DNA of 64,000 bases from NCBI GenBank assembly GCA_965242735.1, contig OZ251497.1, forward strand, positions 1,736,001-1,800,000, written 5' to 3'. The position numbers and the translations under genes are program-made. The notes under the pieces were generated by a model, which ran no database searches, was not told where the DNA came from, and worked only from the letters and a program-made list of their open reading frames with translations. The stretch comes from G958295645 sp965242735. Lineage in GTDB: Bacteria > Gemmatimonadota > Gemmatimonadetes > Longimicrobiales > Gaopeijiaceae. Each line of letters starts with the position of its first letter. Positions within the stretch are counted from its first letter, which is position 1. Positions 24,247 through 33,414 of this stretch are shown piece after piece.

Positions 24247-25631
24247 AGATCATCAGCGGCAAGCACATCTCCCGAAGGGCGATGCTCAAGGGGACCGGGG
24301 CCGCCATCGGCCTGCCCCTGCTGGACGCCATGGTTCCGGCCGGACGCCTTTGGGCCGCGACGCCCAACGCGAGGGCGGCGAACCGCACGCGCTTGGTGTG
24401 CATCGAGCAGGTCCACGGGGCCGCCGGATGCAACGACTGGGGCGCGTCGCAGAACCTGTGGTCGCCCGCCGAGGCCGGCCGCGACTTCGACCTGTCGCCG
24501 ACCAGCCTGCGCTCGTTGGAGCCGTTTCGCGACTACCTGACGATCGTCAGCGACACGGACGCCCGGATGGCCGACGCCTATGCTCCCAGCGAGATCGGCG
24601 GCGACCACTTCCGCACCAGCGCGGTCTTCCTGACCCAGGCGCGTCCCAAGCAGACCGAAGGATCGGACGTCTTCGTCGGCACGTCGATGGACCAGCTGTA
24701 CGTGCAGCGCTTCGGCCAGGACACGCCCATCCCCTCGCTGCAGCTCTCCATCGAGAACGTGGACCAGGCGGGCGGATGCGCCTACGGGTACGCATGCGTC
24801 TACACGGACACCATCAGCTGGGCTTCGCCGACCGAGCCGCTGCCGATGATCCGCGACCCCCGGGCCGTCTTCGAGCAGCTCTTCGGAGCGGGCGGGACGC
24901 CGGAGCAGCGGGCGGAGCGCCTCACGACCGACCGCAGCATCTTGGATTGGGTCCAAGAGGAGATGTCGTCGCTCCAGCGCACGCTGGCGCCGGCCGACGT
25001 GCGCCGGCTGGACCAGTACGCCCACAACATTCGCGAGCTCGAACAGCGCATTCAGCGGATCGAGGCCCAGAACTCGAGCGGCGAGGAGCGCCAGATTCCG
25101 GAGGCGCCCGTCGGCGTGCCGGACTCTTTCGAGGAGCACGTCAAGCTCATGTTCGACCTGCAGGTGCTGGCGTTCCAGTCGGACACGACCCGGGTCTTCT
25201 CGCTCAAGCTGGGCCGGGACGCCTCGCCCCGGGTGTACCCGGAGTCGGGCGTCGACACGCCGTTCCACGCCGCCTCTCACCACGGCGGGCGGGAAGAACG
25301 CGTGCGCGCGTTCGCCAAGATCAACGACTACCACGTGTCGATGCTCCCCTACCTGCTGAAGAAGCTGCAGGACGCCGAGGAGGGCGAAGGCAGTTTGCTG
25401 GACAAGACGATGGTGGTGTACGGGTCCGCGATGGCGGACAGCAACCTGCACAACCACGCGCGTTGCCCGCTCTTCCTGGTCGGCGGCGCCAACGGCGCGT
25501 TGGAAGGCGGACAGCACGTCCGCGCCCAGCCGGGCACGCCGATGGCCAACGTGATGCTCAGCATGTTGCACAAGCTGGGGGCCGCCGACATCGAGAGCTT
25601 CGGGAACAGCAACGGGAGCTTTGCCTTGTAG
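24243..25631 (+). CDS. DUF1552 Tat-exported protein
   Basis: The 462-residue protein begins with a twin-arginine signal (SRRAMLKGTGAAIGLPLLDAM), implying export in folded form, perhaps with a cofactor. The body shows DUF1552 features: DYLTIVSDTD, GDHFRTSAVFLT, SLQLSIENVD, FHAASHHGG and MVVYGSAMADSNLHNH. DUF1552 proteins are distantly related to alkaline-phosphatase-like/DUF1501 folds, but no activity has been assigned. Its ATG overlaps the DUF1592 stop by four bases, so the two are made together and probably act as a pair outside the cytoplasm. Confidence 0.88.
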   Translation: MKIISGKHISRRAMLKGTGAAIGLPLLDAMVPAGRLWAATPNARAANRTRLVCIEQVHGAAGCNDWGASQNLWSPAEAGRDFDLSPTSLRSLEPFRDYLTIVSDTDARMADAYAPSEIGGDHFRTSAVFLTQARPKQTEGSDVFVGTSMDQLYVQRFGQDTPIPSLQLSIENVDQAGGCAYGYACVYTDTISWASPTEPLPMIRDPRAVFEQLFGAGGTPEQRAERLTTDRSILDWVQEEMSSLQRTLAPADVRRLDQYAHNIRELEQRIQRIEAQNSSGEERQIPEAPVGVPDSFEEHVKLMFDLQVLAFQSDTTRVFSLKLGRDASPRVYPESGVDTPFHAASHHGGREERVRAFAKINDYHVSMLPYLLKKLQDAEEGEGSLLDKTMVVYGSAMADSNLHNHARCPLFLVGGANGALEGGQHVRAQPGTPMANVMLSMLHKLGAADIESFGNSNGSFAL

Positions 25632-25778
25632 CGCGGACGGGGACGGCGGACGGCAGACGGCGGACCGCAGACGACAAACGGCGGACGGCGTCGGCTTGCG
25701 CGCCGCGCGAGACCACACGCTTCGGTGCGCAGGAGGCCCCGCCTTGGGGACGCGCACCGTTGGGACGGGGAGCCGAGA

Positions 25779-27830
25779 GTGACGAAAACGAAGACGACCA
25801 CGGGTTGGACCAGAGCGCTGGGAATGGGACTGGCGCTGGGGCTGGCGCTTGGAGTGGGATCGGCGCCTGGAATGGGGCTGGCGGCGACGGATGCGGCGGC
25901 CACGCCGTCTTTCGATTCGCCGGTGGCCGACGCCGCGCAACGGGGGGACGCGGAGGCCGTGCGGGCGTTGCTGCGCGACGGCGCCGATCCCAACGCGGCG
26001 CAAAACGACGGCATGACTGCCCTGCATTGGGCGGCGGCCCGGGACGACGCCGCAATGGCGCAGACGCTCCTGTACGCCGGCGCGGCCGTGCACGCCGCCA
26101 CGCGACTGGGCGGCTACACGCCGTTGCACTTGGCCGGCCGGGCCGGACACGCGGGCGTGGCCAAGGTCCTGCTCGTGGCCGGGGCCGACCCGAACCACTT
26201 CACCACCACGGGCGCAACCGCCATGCACTTCGCCGCCGAAGCGGACGCGGCGGAGGTGGTCGCCCTGCTGGCGGCCCATGGCGGCGACGCCGACGCGCGC
26301 GACGCCTTCGCGCAACGGACGCCGTTGATGTTCGCTGCGGCGCGCGGGGCGAACGAGGCCGCCCGAGCCCTGCTGGACGCAGGCGCCGACCCCGGCCTGA
26401 CGACGCGCGTCAAGGACTACGAAGCGCTCGATCTGGCGATGCGAGAGGAGCGGACGCGCCGGGCGCGGATCCGCAAGGCCGCCGAGGACCCGGAGCCCGA
26501 AGAGGAAGCCGCGGCCCAGCGCCGCCAGCCGGCCGGCGCGCCCCAAAATGCCCGGCCCCAGGCGGCCAACGCGGCTCCATCGGCCAACCCAGCCAACCCA
26601 GCGAATCCGGCCAACCCAGCCAACCCAGCGAATCCGGCCAATCCGGCGAGCGCGGCGAATCCGGCGCGTGCGGGCAATCCGGGCAACGCGGCGAGTCCAG
26701 CCAATCCGGCCGGCCCGGCTCCGGCGGAGGCCGACTCCGCGGACCAGGCGAGCCCCCACTCGGCCGCGGACCCGAAGCCGCCCAAGTTGCCGGCGGTCAA
26801 GGCGCTGACTTCCGCCCAGCAGATCGGCACGCAGGGTGGTTTCGCGGCGCTCCACCTTGCCGCTCGCGAAGGACACCGGAGCACGGCCGCCCTCCTGGCC
26901 GACGCCGGCGCGGACGTCGACCAGCCGACCGCGGGCGACCGATCCAGTCCGTTGCTGGTGGCCGTCGTGAACGGCAACTACGACTTGGCCCGCGATCTGC
27001 TCGAGCGCGGCGCGGACCCGAACTTGGTCAGCGACGACGGGGCCGGTCCTCTCTTCGCCACGCTGAACATCGAGTGGTCGTTGCGGACGTGGTATCCGCA
27101 GCCGCAAGCCTTCCGCCAGCAGGAGACGACCTATCTGGAGCTCATGCGGCTGTTGCTGGAGGCCGGCGCCGACCCCAACCAGCGCACCTCGACGCACATC
27201 TGGTACGCCGCCTACAACGCGGGCCGCATGGGGGTGGACTTCACCGGCGCCACGCCCTTCTGGAGGGCGGCCTACGCGGTGGACGTGGCCGCGATGCAGT
27301 TGCTGGTCGAACACGGGGCGGACCCCAACCTCTGGACCCTCAACTTGCCGCCTCGCCGACGGTTCTCCGACCCCAATTTTCCCGACACGCGCCCCCAAGA
27401 GCCTCCCACGGACCCTTCCGGATTGCTGCCGGTTCCTCCCGGCGGACCTGCCGTGCATCCGTTGCATGCCGCCGCGGGCGTGGGATTCGGCACGTCCCGC
27501 GTAGCCCAGCAGCACCGGGCCGTTCCGGACGGCTGGCTGCCCGCCGTGCGCTACCTGATCGAGGAGCTGGGCGTGGACCCCAACCTGCGCGACAAGGACG
27601 GCTACAACGCGATCCACCACGCCGCCGCGCGAGGCGACAACGAGACCATCCTGTACTTGGCGTCCAAGGGCACGGACGTGCGCGCCGTCAGCCGGAGAGG
27701 CCAGACCACCGCCGACTTGGCCAACAGCCCGGAGCAACGGGCGCAGCCGCACCCGGCGACCGTCGTCTTGTTGGAGAAGCTGGGCTCCCGCAACAACCAC
27801 CAGTGCCGGTCGTGCGGCGGCAGCCGGTAG
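25779..27830 (+). CDS. Secreted ankyrin-repeat protein
   Basis: From the GTG at 25779 (683 residues) a signal-like hydrophobic run (ALGMGLALGLALGVGSA) is followed by about five ankyrin repeats (DGMTALHWAAARDDAAMA, GYTPLHLAGRAGHAGVA and others, residues about 50-205), a low-complexity Asn-Pro-Ala linker (about 265-320), and a second ankyrin block to about 660 with longer insertions between repeats. It ends in CRSCGG, a possible metal or thiol motif. Ankyrin proteins often accompany DUF1592/DUF1552 pairs, suggesting a scaffold for that system outside the cytoplasm (inference). An ATG at 25725 is also in frame. Confidence 0.82.
   Translation: MTKTKTTTGWTRALGMGLALGLALGVGSAPGMGLAATDAAATPSFDSPVADAAQRGDAEAVRALLRDGADPNAAQNDGMTALHWAAARDDAAMAQTLLYAGAAVHAATRLGGYTPLHLAGRAGHAGVAKVLLVAGADPNHFTTTGATAMHFAAEADAAEVVALLAAHGGDADARDAFAQRTPLMFAAARGANEAARALLDAGADPGLTTRVKDYEALDLAMREERTRRARIRKAAEDPEPEEEAAAQRRQPAGAPQNARPQAANAAPSANPANPANPANPANPANPANPASAANPARAGNPGNAASPANPAGPAPAEADSADQASPHSAADPKPPKLPAVKALTSAQQIGTQGGFAALHLAAREGHRSTAALLADAGADVDQPTAGDRSSPLLVAVVNGNYDLARDLLERGADPNLVSDDGAGPLFATLNIEWSLRTWYPQPQAFRQQETTYLELMRLLLEAGADPNQRTSTHIWYAAYNAGRMGVDFTGATPFWRAAYAVDVAAMQLLVEHGADPNLWTLNLPPRRRFSDPNFPDTRPQEPPTDPSGLLPVPPGGPAVHPLHAAAGVGFGTSRVAQQHRAVPDGWLPAVRYLIEELGVDPNLRDKDGYNAIHHAAARGDNETILYLASKGTDVRAVSRRGQTTADLANSPEQRAQPHPATVVLLEKLGSRNNHQCRSCGGSR
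26570..26725. repeat. Asn-Pro-Ala tandem repeats in the ankyrin protein linker
   Basis: The nine-base unit aacccagcc/aatccggcc is repeated over 100 times-three bases, with a higher-order 27-base period in the first part (two aacccagc units then aatccggc). It encodes NPANPANPA and related triplets linking the two ankyrin blocks. Confidence 0.8.
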
Positions 27831-27933
27831 CGCGTTTGCGGCCGGCAGCGAGGTTGCACCCGGTGGCGCGTTTGCGGCCGGCAGCGAGGTTGCACCCGGT
27901 GGCGCGTTTGCGGCCGGTAGCGCGGCTGCGGCC
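27826..27933. repeat. Three 36-bp tandem repeats over the ankyrin stop and the next gene's start
   Basis: Units at 27826-27861, 27862-27897 and 27898-27933; the first two differ at one base over 36. Unit 1 holds the ankyrin gene's TAG in ggtagcg; units 2 and 3 have ggtggcg at that place, giving GTG codons at 27863 and 27899. The next gene therefore has two equivalent in-frame starts. Confidence 0.85.
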
Positions 27934-28441
27934 GTGGCGACTGGGCGCCGCCGGGCTCTTGGTTGCTTCGGCCCCCAGCTTGACGGCCGCTCAAGACACG
28001 GAATGGAACCGCTACACCCTGGAAGGACTGCCCGGCGTGCGCGTGGTGGCCGAGACCAGCGAGGGCTGCCAAGGCGCTGGACTGGTCGCGGAGGCCCTCC
28101 GCGAGGACGCGGAGGCCGTTCTCGAGGAGGGCGGCGTTCCGTTGCTCGGCCGCGAGGAGATGTTGGAGACCCCGGGACTGCCGGAACTTCGGGTTTCGCT
28201 GGAATGCGGCGGCGGCGTCTCGGGCATGGTCGGCTACGCCGTCTCCGTGCGGGTCCAGCAGGCCGCCCAGATGATTCGCGACACGCAGGTCACCCTCGCC
28301 GAAGCGGTGACGTGGTTCGCAACCGCCGTCGGCGTGGCCGAGGCCGGCGGCGCCGCCCGCGCGACGAGCGGCGCGCTCCGCGACAAGCTGGCCGACTTCG
28401 TGGAGGCGTTCAAGGCGGTCAACGCGGAGGACGAGGGCTAG
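27863..28441 (+). CDS. Unknown secreted protein with repeat-built signal peptide n-region
   Basis: Up to 192 residues from GTG 27863, or 180 from GTG 27899. The N-terminus is a 12-residue Arg-rich repeat (ARLRPAARLHPV), then a hydrophobic core (WRLGAAGLLVASAPSLTAAQ) with a likely signal cleavage after TAA. The mature part starts DTEWNRYTLEGLPGVRVVAE and has two Cys (EGCQGAG and LECGGG) and a helical C-terminal half. I do not recognise the family. It follows the ankyrin gene with no gap other than the repeat and is likely the last gene of the DUF1592 cluster. Confidence 0.65.
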   Translation: MARLRPAARLHPVARLRPVARLRPWRLGAAGLLVASAPSLTAAQDTEWNRYTLEGLPGVRVVAETSEGCQGAGLVAEALREDAEAVLEEGGVPLLGREEMLETPGLPELRVSLECGGGVSGMVGYAVSVRVQQAAQMIRDTQVTLAEAVTWFATAVGVAEAGGAARATSGALRDKLADFVEAFKAVNAEDEG

Positions 28442-28574
28442 GGCCCCAGGCCAGCTCCGCCGCCGCCCGCCGAGGCCGCGACGGCTCCCGGCGAGCGACG
28501 GGGACGCCTGTTGCCCGCTTCCCGGCGCGAGCGCGACCCGGCGGGGCTTCACGCGCCCCTCCTTTGGGACCGAG

Positions 28575-29216
28575 TCAGCGCCGGTAGCGGAATCCCAGTT
28601 GGATCCGGTCGTCTCTTCCCGAGGCGACGAGCGCCTGGTAGGCCAGTTGGACAGCCAACGACGGACGGACGGCGTACGCTACGCCCGTCGTCAGGTTCGC
28701 GCCCATTCCGAATGCCGACGAGAGCGTCTCTCCGACACTCGTGGTCGTGCCTCGCGCCTCGTAGCGAAGTCCGGCGCCGATGAACGGACGGAACGCCTTG
28801 CCCTCGCGAAAGTCGAAGTAGGTCGTCGCCATCACGGACAACGCCTGCACGCGCTGCTGTTGCCCGTGCACGGATCCATCGCACCACACCCCCGTTCCGC
28901 GCCGGCTTCCAGCGGCCAGGTGCGGGCATCCGTCCGCCCACCCCGACGCGAACGAGACTTCCACTTCGCCCCGAAGCGTGCTGAAGAACGAATGCTTTCC
29001 GAAGGCGAGCGAGAGGTTGCCGGCGATTTGACCGCCGAGGGCGTCCATGCGCCCCGCCCCTCCGGCGAAGCGGAAATAGTACCCGGACGAGGCCGGAGCG
29101 TCGGCCTGGACGCCGGCGGTGGACTGCCCGGAGGACGGGCTGGGAATCGCGACCAGAAGCGCCGCGGCGGCGGCAACGGCCGCGATGCGGGACAGAACTG
29201 CTGCTGCTTTCGACAT
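28575..29216 (-). CDS. Outer-membrane beta-barrel protein
   Basis: The 213-residue product has a signal peptide (VLSRIAAVAAAAALLVAIPSP) and a mature part made of alternating polar and hydrophobic strands (YYFRFAGGAG, QIAGNLSLAFG, PFIGAGLRYEA), ending in the barrel-type C-terminus LGFRYRR. Two Cys (GCPHLA and VWCDG) could form a loop disulphide. The ATG at 29216 is preceded by GGAGGAG at seven bases, a strong ribosome site. It resembles OmpW/OmpA-barrel-like porin families without a specific match. It converges on the unknown secreted gene at 28441. Confidence 0.8.
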   Translation of the reverse strand: MSKAAAVLSRIAAVAAAAALLVAIPSPSSGQSTAGVQADAPASSGYYFRFAGGAGRMDALGGQIAGNLSLAFGKHSFFSTLRGEVEVSFASGWADGCPHLAAGSRRGTGVWCDGSVHGQQQRVQALSVMATTYFDFREGKAFRPFIGAGLRYEARGTTTSVGETLSSAFGMGANLTTGVAYAVRPSLAVQLAYQALVASGRDDRIQLGFRYRR

Positions 29217-29531
29217 GATTGGACTCCTCCTTGCGTGGCCGGGCGACGCCCGAGCCGTGAGCAGGGTCTGCGTTCTTCCTGTACGAAGGCGGACGAAAGA
29301 AGGTTCCGCAGGGGCCGGCTGGATGCGACCCCGGCCACCCTGCCCGCCCGCTCGCCGACGGTTGGGTTCGAGGCGCGGCGTCCTGCCCGCGTTCTCGCCG
29401 GCGGATCGTCTCAAGGCGCGCGTGCACGGGGCCGGTGTTGCGAAGGGCGCGGCGCGCGGTCGCGCCAGAGGGACATCGGGGCCTTCGCGGCCAAGCACGG
29501 CCCGGGCAGCAAGCCCAGGCCGCTCGTCCCG
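29217..29531. other. Gap between DUF5916 and beta-barrel genes
   Basis: 315 bases without a supportable gene. It should contain the promoter of the beta-barrel gene, but no convincing -35/-10 pair was found. Composition is GC-rich throughout. Confidence 0.4.
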
Positions 29532-32000
29532 TCAGCCGCCCAGCACGTTGACCTGGCGAGTGAACTTGACGAACACCGAACGGCCCAGGGGACCGCTCAG
29601 GTCGCCGAGGCCGCGAACGTCGTTGTAGACGACGAACAGGCCCGTGCCCGCCGTGTTGAGCCACCCGAAGCGCACGTTGGCGGACCATCGGTCGGCTTGG
29701 TCCGAGTACTGGATCAGCGACTGCACGTAGACGCGGGGCGTGAAGAAGTAGCCGAGGTTGAGGCCGGCCAGCGTGGCCGTGAAGTCGCCCTCGGACAGCC
29801 GCACGTCGTTGTAGGCCAGCCGGAAGGTGGCGCTGGACCGGGCCCGGCGAATCGTGACGTTCCCGGACGAACTCCTCTTCCCGCCCGACAGGAAGCCGCC
29901 CCAGTTGAAGCGCGAGTTGAGGGACAGCGTGCGCGACTGGTCGGTGAAGAAGACGATCTGCGATTCCCAGCCGCCGTACGTGCCGCTGGGGACGACGACG
30001 CCGTCGGAAATCTCGAAGGGCTCGTAGAGTCCTTCGGTGACGTAGTTCGCGCCGGTGTGCAGCTCCATGCCGGACGGCCATTCCCAGTGCGTGTCCAGGT
30101 GCCACCGCGACGACTCGTTGAAGCCGCGCTCGACCCCTTCGCGCACGGAACGGTAGGTGTAGTAGGAAACGTGCGGCCGCACTTCGCGGAGGATGCGCGA
30201 CGGCCGCCAGTACCACATCCCGAACGCTTGGTAGTAGCGGTGCCCGTCGCGGGGCAAGAAGCCGACTTCGGGGTTGAAGCGCTCGCCGATCTCGCGGACG
30301 GTGACGTTGGCCCGCCAATCGCGGCTCGCCCATCCGCCGCTGAAGTCCCACGCCATGTCCGCCCCTTCCAGGCCGGGCGTCTCGGTGCGCGCGACGAACG
30401 ACGTCAGCGTCAGCTGGTCGCCCAGGCCCAGGCGTCCGTCCACGGCGTAAGTGCGGTTGTAGTCGCCGTCCAAATTGCTTGCGCGGTTGACGAAGATGCC
30501 GCCGAGCCGCGAGCGGTTGGGCAATTCCTTGGCCAGGCGCGCCACGGAGTAGTGGTTCGCGGCTTCGCCCGCCGCCGGCGCCTCGGTGCGAATGTGAAGC
30601 AGGCCGACGTTGAGCCCGGCGGCCCGTCCCGACAGGCGGCCCCCGGCCCGGATGGGCACCGGTTGGCCGTTGGAGATTCCGATGCGCCGGCTGAAGAAGA
30701 GGTCCGCGCCGCCCGCCCCGACCGTGAAGAAGCCTGCGTTTTCCAGGAAGAACGGGCGCTTCTCGGGAAAGAGCAGCGAAAAGCGCGTCAGGTTGACTTG
30801 CTGGTCGTCCACCTCGACTTGCGCGAAGTCTGTGTTGAGCGTCGCGTCCAGCGTGATTCCCTGCGTGATCTGGACTTTGGTCTCGCCCCCGAATTGGGCG
30901 TCGCGCACGAAGGAGGTCTGCGCCGGGTCTTCGTAGTCGCGGGACGTCGAGCCCAGCACGTAAGGCGTGACCGTGGCCGCCCGGCGAAACGGCGGCTCCA
31001 CGCCCGCCAGCCGTCCGGCGAAGTCCAGCCGGTAGAGCCCGAACTCGCGCGGCACGGGCGACCACAGCGCTTCCTCGTTCAGCCTGCGGACGCGCCGCGA
31101 GACGTTGAAGCCCCACGTGTCCGTCGCCGAGCCGTAGCGCAACGTGCTGAACGGGATGCGAAATTCCGCGTACCACCCTTCGTCGTCGCGCGAGGCGGCG
31201 ACGTTCCAGCTGCCGTCCCAGTTCTTGTTGAATCCGCCCCCGGCTCCGGCCTGGAACCGGCGCTGGGGGTTGCCGCCCCCGCCCAGGAAGAATCCGCCTC
31301 CGCCGCCCTGGGCCGCCACCTGGCCGTCGTATTCGATGCCGGTGGGCGTCGTGCCGAACACGAAGCCGTTTTGCTGGTCGTCGTAGGTGTCGAAGACCAT
31401 GAGCACGGCGTCCGTGTCGGTGAGTTCGTAGTCGCGGATCGCTTCGCCGGGCACGATGGCGTCCGCCCGCGAATCGTAGGCCCAGACCGCCACGTACAAG
31501 GCGTCGTCGTCGAAGAGGATGCGCAGCTCCGTGGGCTCGGACGCCGGCTGGCCGTCGGCGGGCTCGCGCTGCACGAAGTCGGCGAGCGGCGGGGCGGCCT
31601 GCCACGCTGATTCCGACGGCACGCCGTCGACGACCGGGGGCGTGGCCGTGCGGACGGCGACGGCGGCGGCGCGCGTCTCGGAAACGGCGCTCTCGTCGCC
31701 GTTGGAGGTCTGCGCGGCCTGCCCGGCCGTCTGGGCGGAGACGCCCGTCATGTCCGTCGCGGGCGTCGCGGCCAGAGCGGCCAGCACGGCCAAGATCCCC
31801 GAGAGAGAGCGCCGGAGCGCCGATTGCCGAGCGGGCGGCCAATGACGCTTTGGGGCCAGCGCGGCCAATGACCCCGCGAGCGCGCGCCGGAGCGCCGTCT
31901 CTCGAATCCAAGGAACCGGGCGTCGGAGCGCCGTCTCCCGAATCCAAGGAACCGGGCGTCGGAGAAGGGGGCGTCCCGCCGTGTCGTCCATCGAATGCAT
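29532..32000 (-). CDS. DUF5916 protein (carbohydrate-binding-like domain plus outer-membrane barrel)
   Basis: From ATG 32000 (822 residues), a long Arg-rich n-region containing two copies of a 12-residue unit (RRPVPWIRETAL) precedes the hydrophobic signal core (LSGILAVLAALA). Residues about 110-280 are a CBM9-like beta domain (PPVVDGVPSESAWQAAP, DALYVAVWAYDS). The rest is DUF5916 (LDATLNTDFAQVEVDDQQVNL, RFSLLFPEKRPFFLENAGFF) with many barrel-like strands at the C-terminus. Proteins of this type are common in Acidobacteriota, Gemmatimonadota and Bacteroidota; ligand and function are unknown. It follows the beta-lactamase-fold gene by seven bases. Confidence 0.88.
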   Translation of the reverse strand: MHSMDDTAGRPLLRRPVPWIRETALRRPVPWIRETALRRALAGSLAALAPKRHWPPARQSALRRSLSGILAVLAALAATPATDMTGVSAQTAGQAAQTSNGDESAVSETRAAAVAVRTATPPVVDGVPSESAWQAAPPLADFVQREPADGQPASEPTELRILFDDDALYVAVWAYDSRADAIVPGEAIRDYELTDTDAVLMVFDTYDDQQNGFVFGTTPTGIEYDGQVAAQGGGGGFFLGGGGNPQRRFQAGAGGGFNKNWDGSWNVAASRDDEGWYAEFRIPFSTLRYGSATDTWGFNVSRRVRRLNEEALWSPVPREFGLYRLDFAGRLAGVEPPFRRAATVTPYVLGSTSRDYEDPAQTSFVRDAQFGGETKVQITQGITLDATLNTDFAQVEVDDQQVNLTRFSLLFPEKRPFFLENAGFFTVGAGGADLFFSRRIGISNGQPVPIRAGGRLSGRAAGLNVGLLHIRTEAPAAGEAANHYSVARLAKELPNRSRLGGIFVNRASNLDGDYNRTYAVDGRLGLGDQLTLTSFVARTETPGLEGADMAWDFSGGWASRDWRANVTVREIGERFNPEVGFLPRDGHRYYQAFGMWYWRPSRILREVRPHVSYYTYRSVREGVERGFNESSRWHLDTHWEWPSGMELHTGANYVTEGLYEPFEISDGVVVPSGTYGGWESQIVFFTDQSRTLSLNSRFNWGGFLSGGKRSSSGNVTIRRARSSATFRLAYNDVRLSEGDFTATLAGLNLGYFFTPRVYVQSLIQYSDQADRWSANVRFGWLNTAGTGLFVVYNDVRGLGDLSGPLGRSVFVKFTRQVNVLGG
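31888..31965. repeat. 36-bp tandem duplication in the DUF5916 signal region
   Basis: Copies 31888-31923 and 31924-31959 match at 35 of 36 bases, with a partial third copy. They encode two identical 12-residue blocks in the n-region of the signal peptide. Further left, ggccaatgac occurs twice (near 31840 and 31862), so the hydrophobic part also seems to be an older duplication (ALRRALAGSLAALA and ALRRSLSGILAVLA). Confidence 0.85.
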
Positions 32001-32007
32001 GGCTGGC

Positions 32008-33321
32008 CTATGTGGGAGGGCGGCGGGCGGCCCCTCGGCGGTCCGGTGCGGCGGCGCCCTCCGCCTCCGGGCGTCGTCGCGTCGCGGGAACGATCCGGTC
32101 CTGCACGGCCCGCCAGCTGGACAGCGGGGGCTGCTCGTGGAGCGTCCATCCGTTGAAGACGGACACCAAGTCGAGCCCCGGCACGACGTGGAGAAACTGG
32201 CCGCCGTAGCCGTTCGCCGCAAAGACGACCGTCTCGCCGTCTTCGTGGACGGGCGCCCACCAATGATATCCGTATCCGCTGTCGGGCCGCCCGTTGGCCG
32301 GGGCGACGTCCGGGACGACGGGCGACGTGGAGGCGCGCACCCATGCCTCCGACACGATCTGCCGGCCATTCCAGCGCCCGCCCCGCAGCATCAGGTAGCC
32401 GACGCGAGCCAAGTCGTGCGCCGACAGGTAGAGCCCGCCCTCCGTGTCCGCTTCGCCGTCCGGGGTGATCTTCCAGTAGCGCTCGTCGATGCCGATCGGC
32501 CGGAACAGCCGTTCGTCGGCCCAGGCGTCCATCCGCAGGCCCGTCGCCTCGCGGACGATCTTGCCCAGCAGGACGCTGACGCCGTCGTTGTAGTCGAAGC
32601 GGACGCCGGGCTCCGTGGCCATGGGCCGGGCCGTCGCGTAGGCGATCCAGGCGTCGCTCGCCTCCAGCTCGACGGTGGGGTGGGCGGGATCGTCGTAGGT
32701 CTGGCCCGGCGCCGCCCAAGACATGCCGCTTCTCATGGTGAGGAAGTCCTCGAGCGTCGCCGCGCGGCGGCGCGGGTCGGCCGCGTCCGGCGCGAAGGCC
32801 GCCAGGTACGGCCAGGCCGGCGCGTCCACGCCCGGCAGGAGGCCTGCGTCCACGGCGATGCCGAAGGCCACGGAAACCACGCTCTTGGTGACGGACTGAA
32901 GCGTGTGCAGGTCCGTGTCGCGATAGAAGGGATGCCAGGCCGGGTGGTCGTAGTTGTACGGGTGTTCGGCCGTGTCGCCCTGGGCCGCCAGGAGTTCGGC
33001 GTAGCGCGCTCCGTGATCCCAGCTGCGGTCCACGATCGCCTTGCCGTGGCGAATCAGCAGGAAGTGGTCGATCAGGCCGTAGCGGCCGGCTTCGATGTCG
33101 GCCAGCAGGGAGTCCACGGCGGCGGGGTCCACGCCCTCGGCCTCCGGCGTCGAGACCGGCCATTCCGCGCCGGGCCACACGTCCGAGCCGGCCGGCCGCA
33201 TGTCCGGGCCGGCGGGCGGCGCTTGAGCGGACGCGCGGGCCGGCGCGACGAGGCTGGCGGCCGCCAGAACAGCAACGACAGCCAGGAGGCCGGCCTGGGC
33301 CCGCCGACAGTCCGTCGTCAT
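32008..33321 (-). CDS. Serine hydrolase, beta-lactamase/penicillin-binding-protein class C fold
   Basis: The 437-residue exported protein has a signal peptide (LLAVVAVLAAASLVAPARA) and the class C hydrolase motifs: SVTK (TLQSVTKSVVS, the nucleophile Ser and Lys near residue 145) and YND (RFDYNDGVSVLLG). The third box is probably GYGGQFLHVVPG. Family members include esterases, D-aminopeptidases and carboxypeptidases; beta-lactamase activity is not implied. The start at 33321 gives a normal signal peptide. It is co-transcribed with the DUF5916 gene downstream. Confidence 0.88.
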   Translation of the reverse strand: MTTDCRRAQAGLLAVVAVLAAASLVAPARASAQAPPAGPDMRPAGSDVWPGAEWPVSTPEAEGVDPAAVDSLLADIEAGRYGLIDHFLLIRHGKAIVDRSWDHGARYAELLAAQGDTAEHPYNYDHPAWHPFYRDTDLHTLQSVTKSVVSVAFGIAVDAGLLPGVDAPAWPYLAAFAPDAADPRRRAATLEDFLTMRSGMSWAAPGQTYDDPAHPTVELEASDAWIAYATARPMATEPGVRFDYNDGVSVLLGKIVREATGLRMDAWADERLFRPIGIDERYWKITPDGEADTEGGLYLSAHDLARVGYLMLRGGRWNGRQIVSEAWVRASTSPVVPDVAPANGRPDSGYGYHWWAPVHEDGETVVFAANGYGGQFLHVVPGLDLVSVFNGWTLHEQPPLSSWRAVQDRIVPATRRRPEAEGAAAPDRRGAARRPPT

Positions 33322-33414
33322 GCGCGCCGTTCCAGCAACCCGCGGCAGGAGACTTGCGACGAGAGGGTCCGAGACGGGCAAGTCCGGGTGGTCAACAAGC
33401 CGGAAGCGGCGCGT

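Noticed and set aside
32001..32369. Extending the DUF5916 gene into the beta-lactamase-fold gene
   Set aside because: It would overlap that gene by over 300 bases in another frame; the ATG at 32000 follows its stop and begins the signal region.
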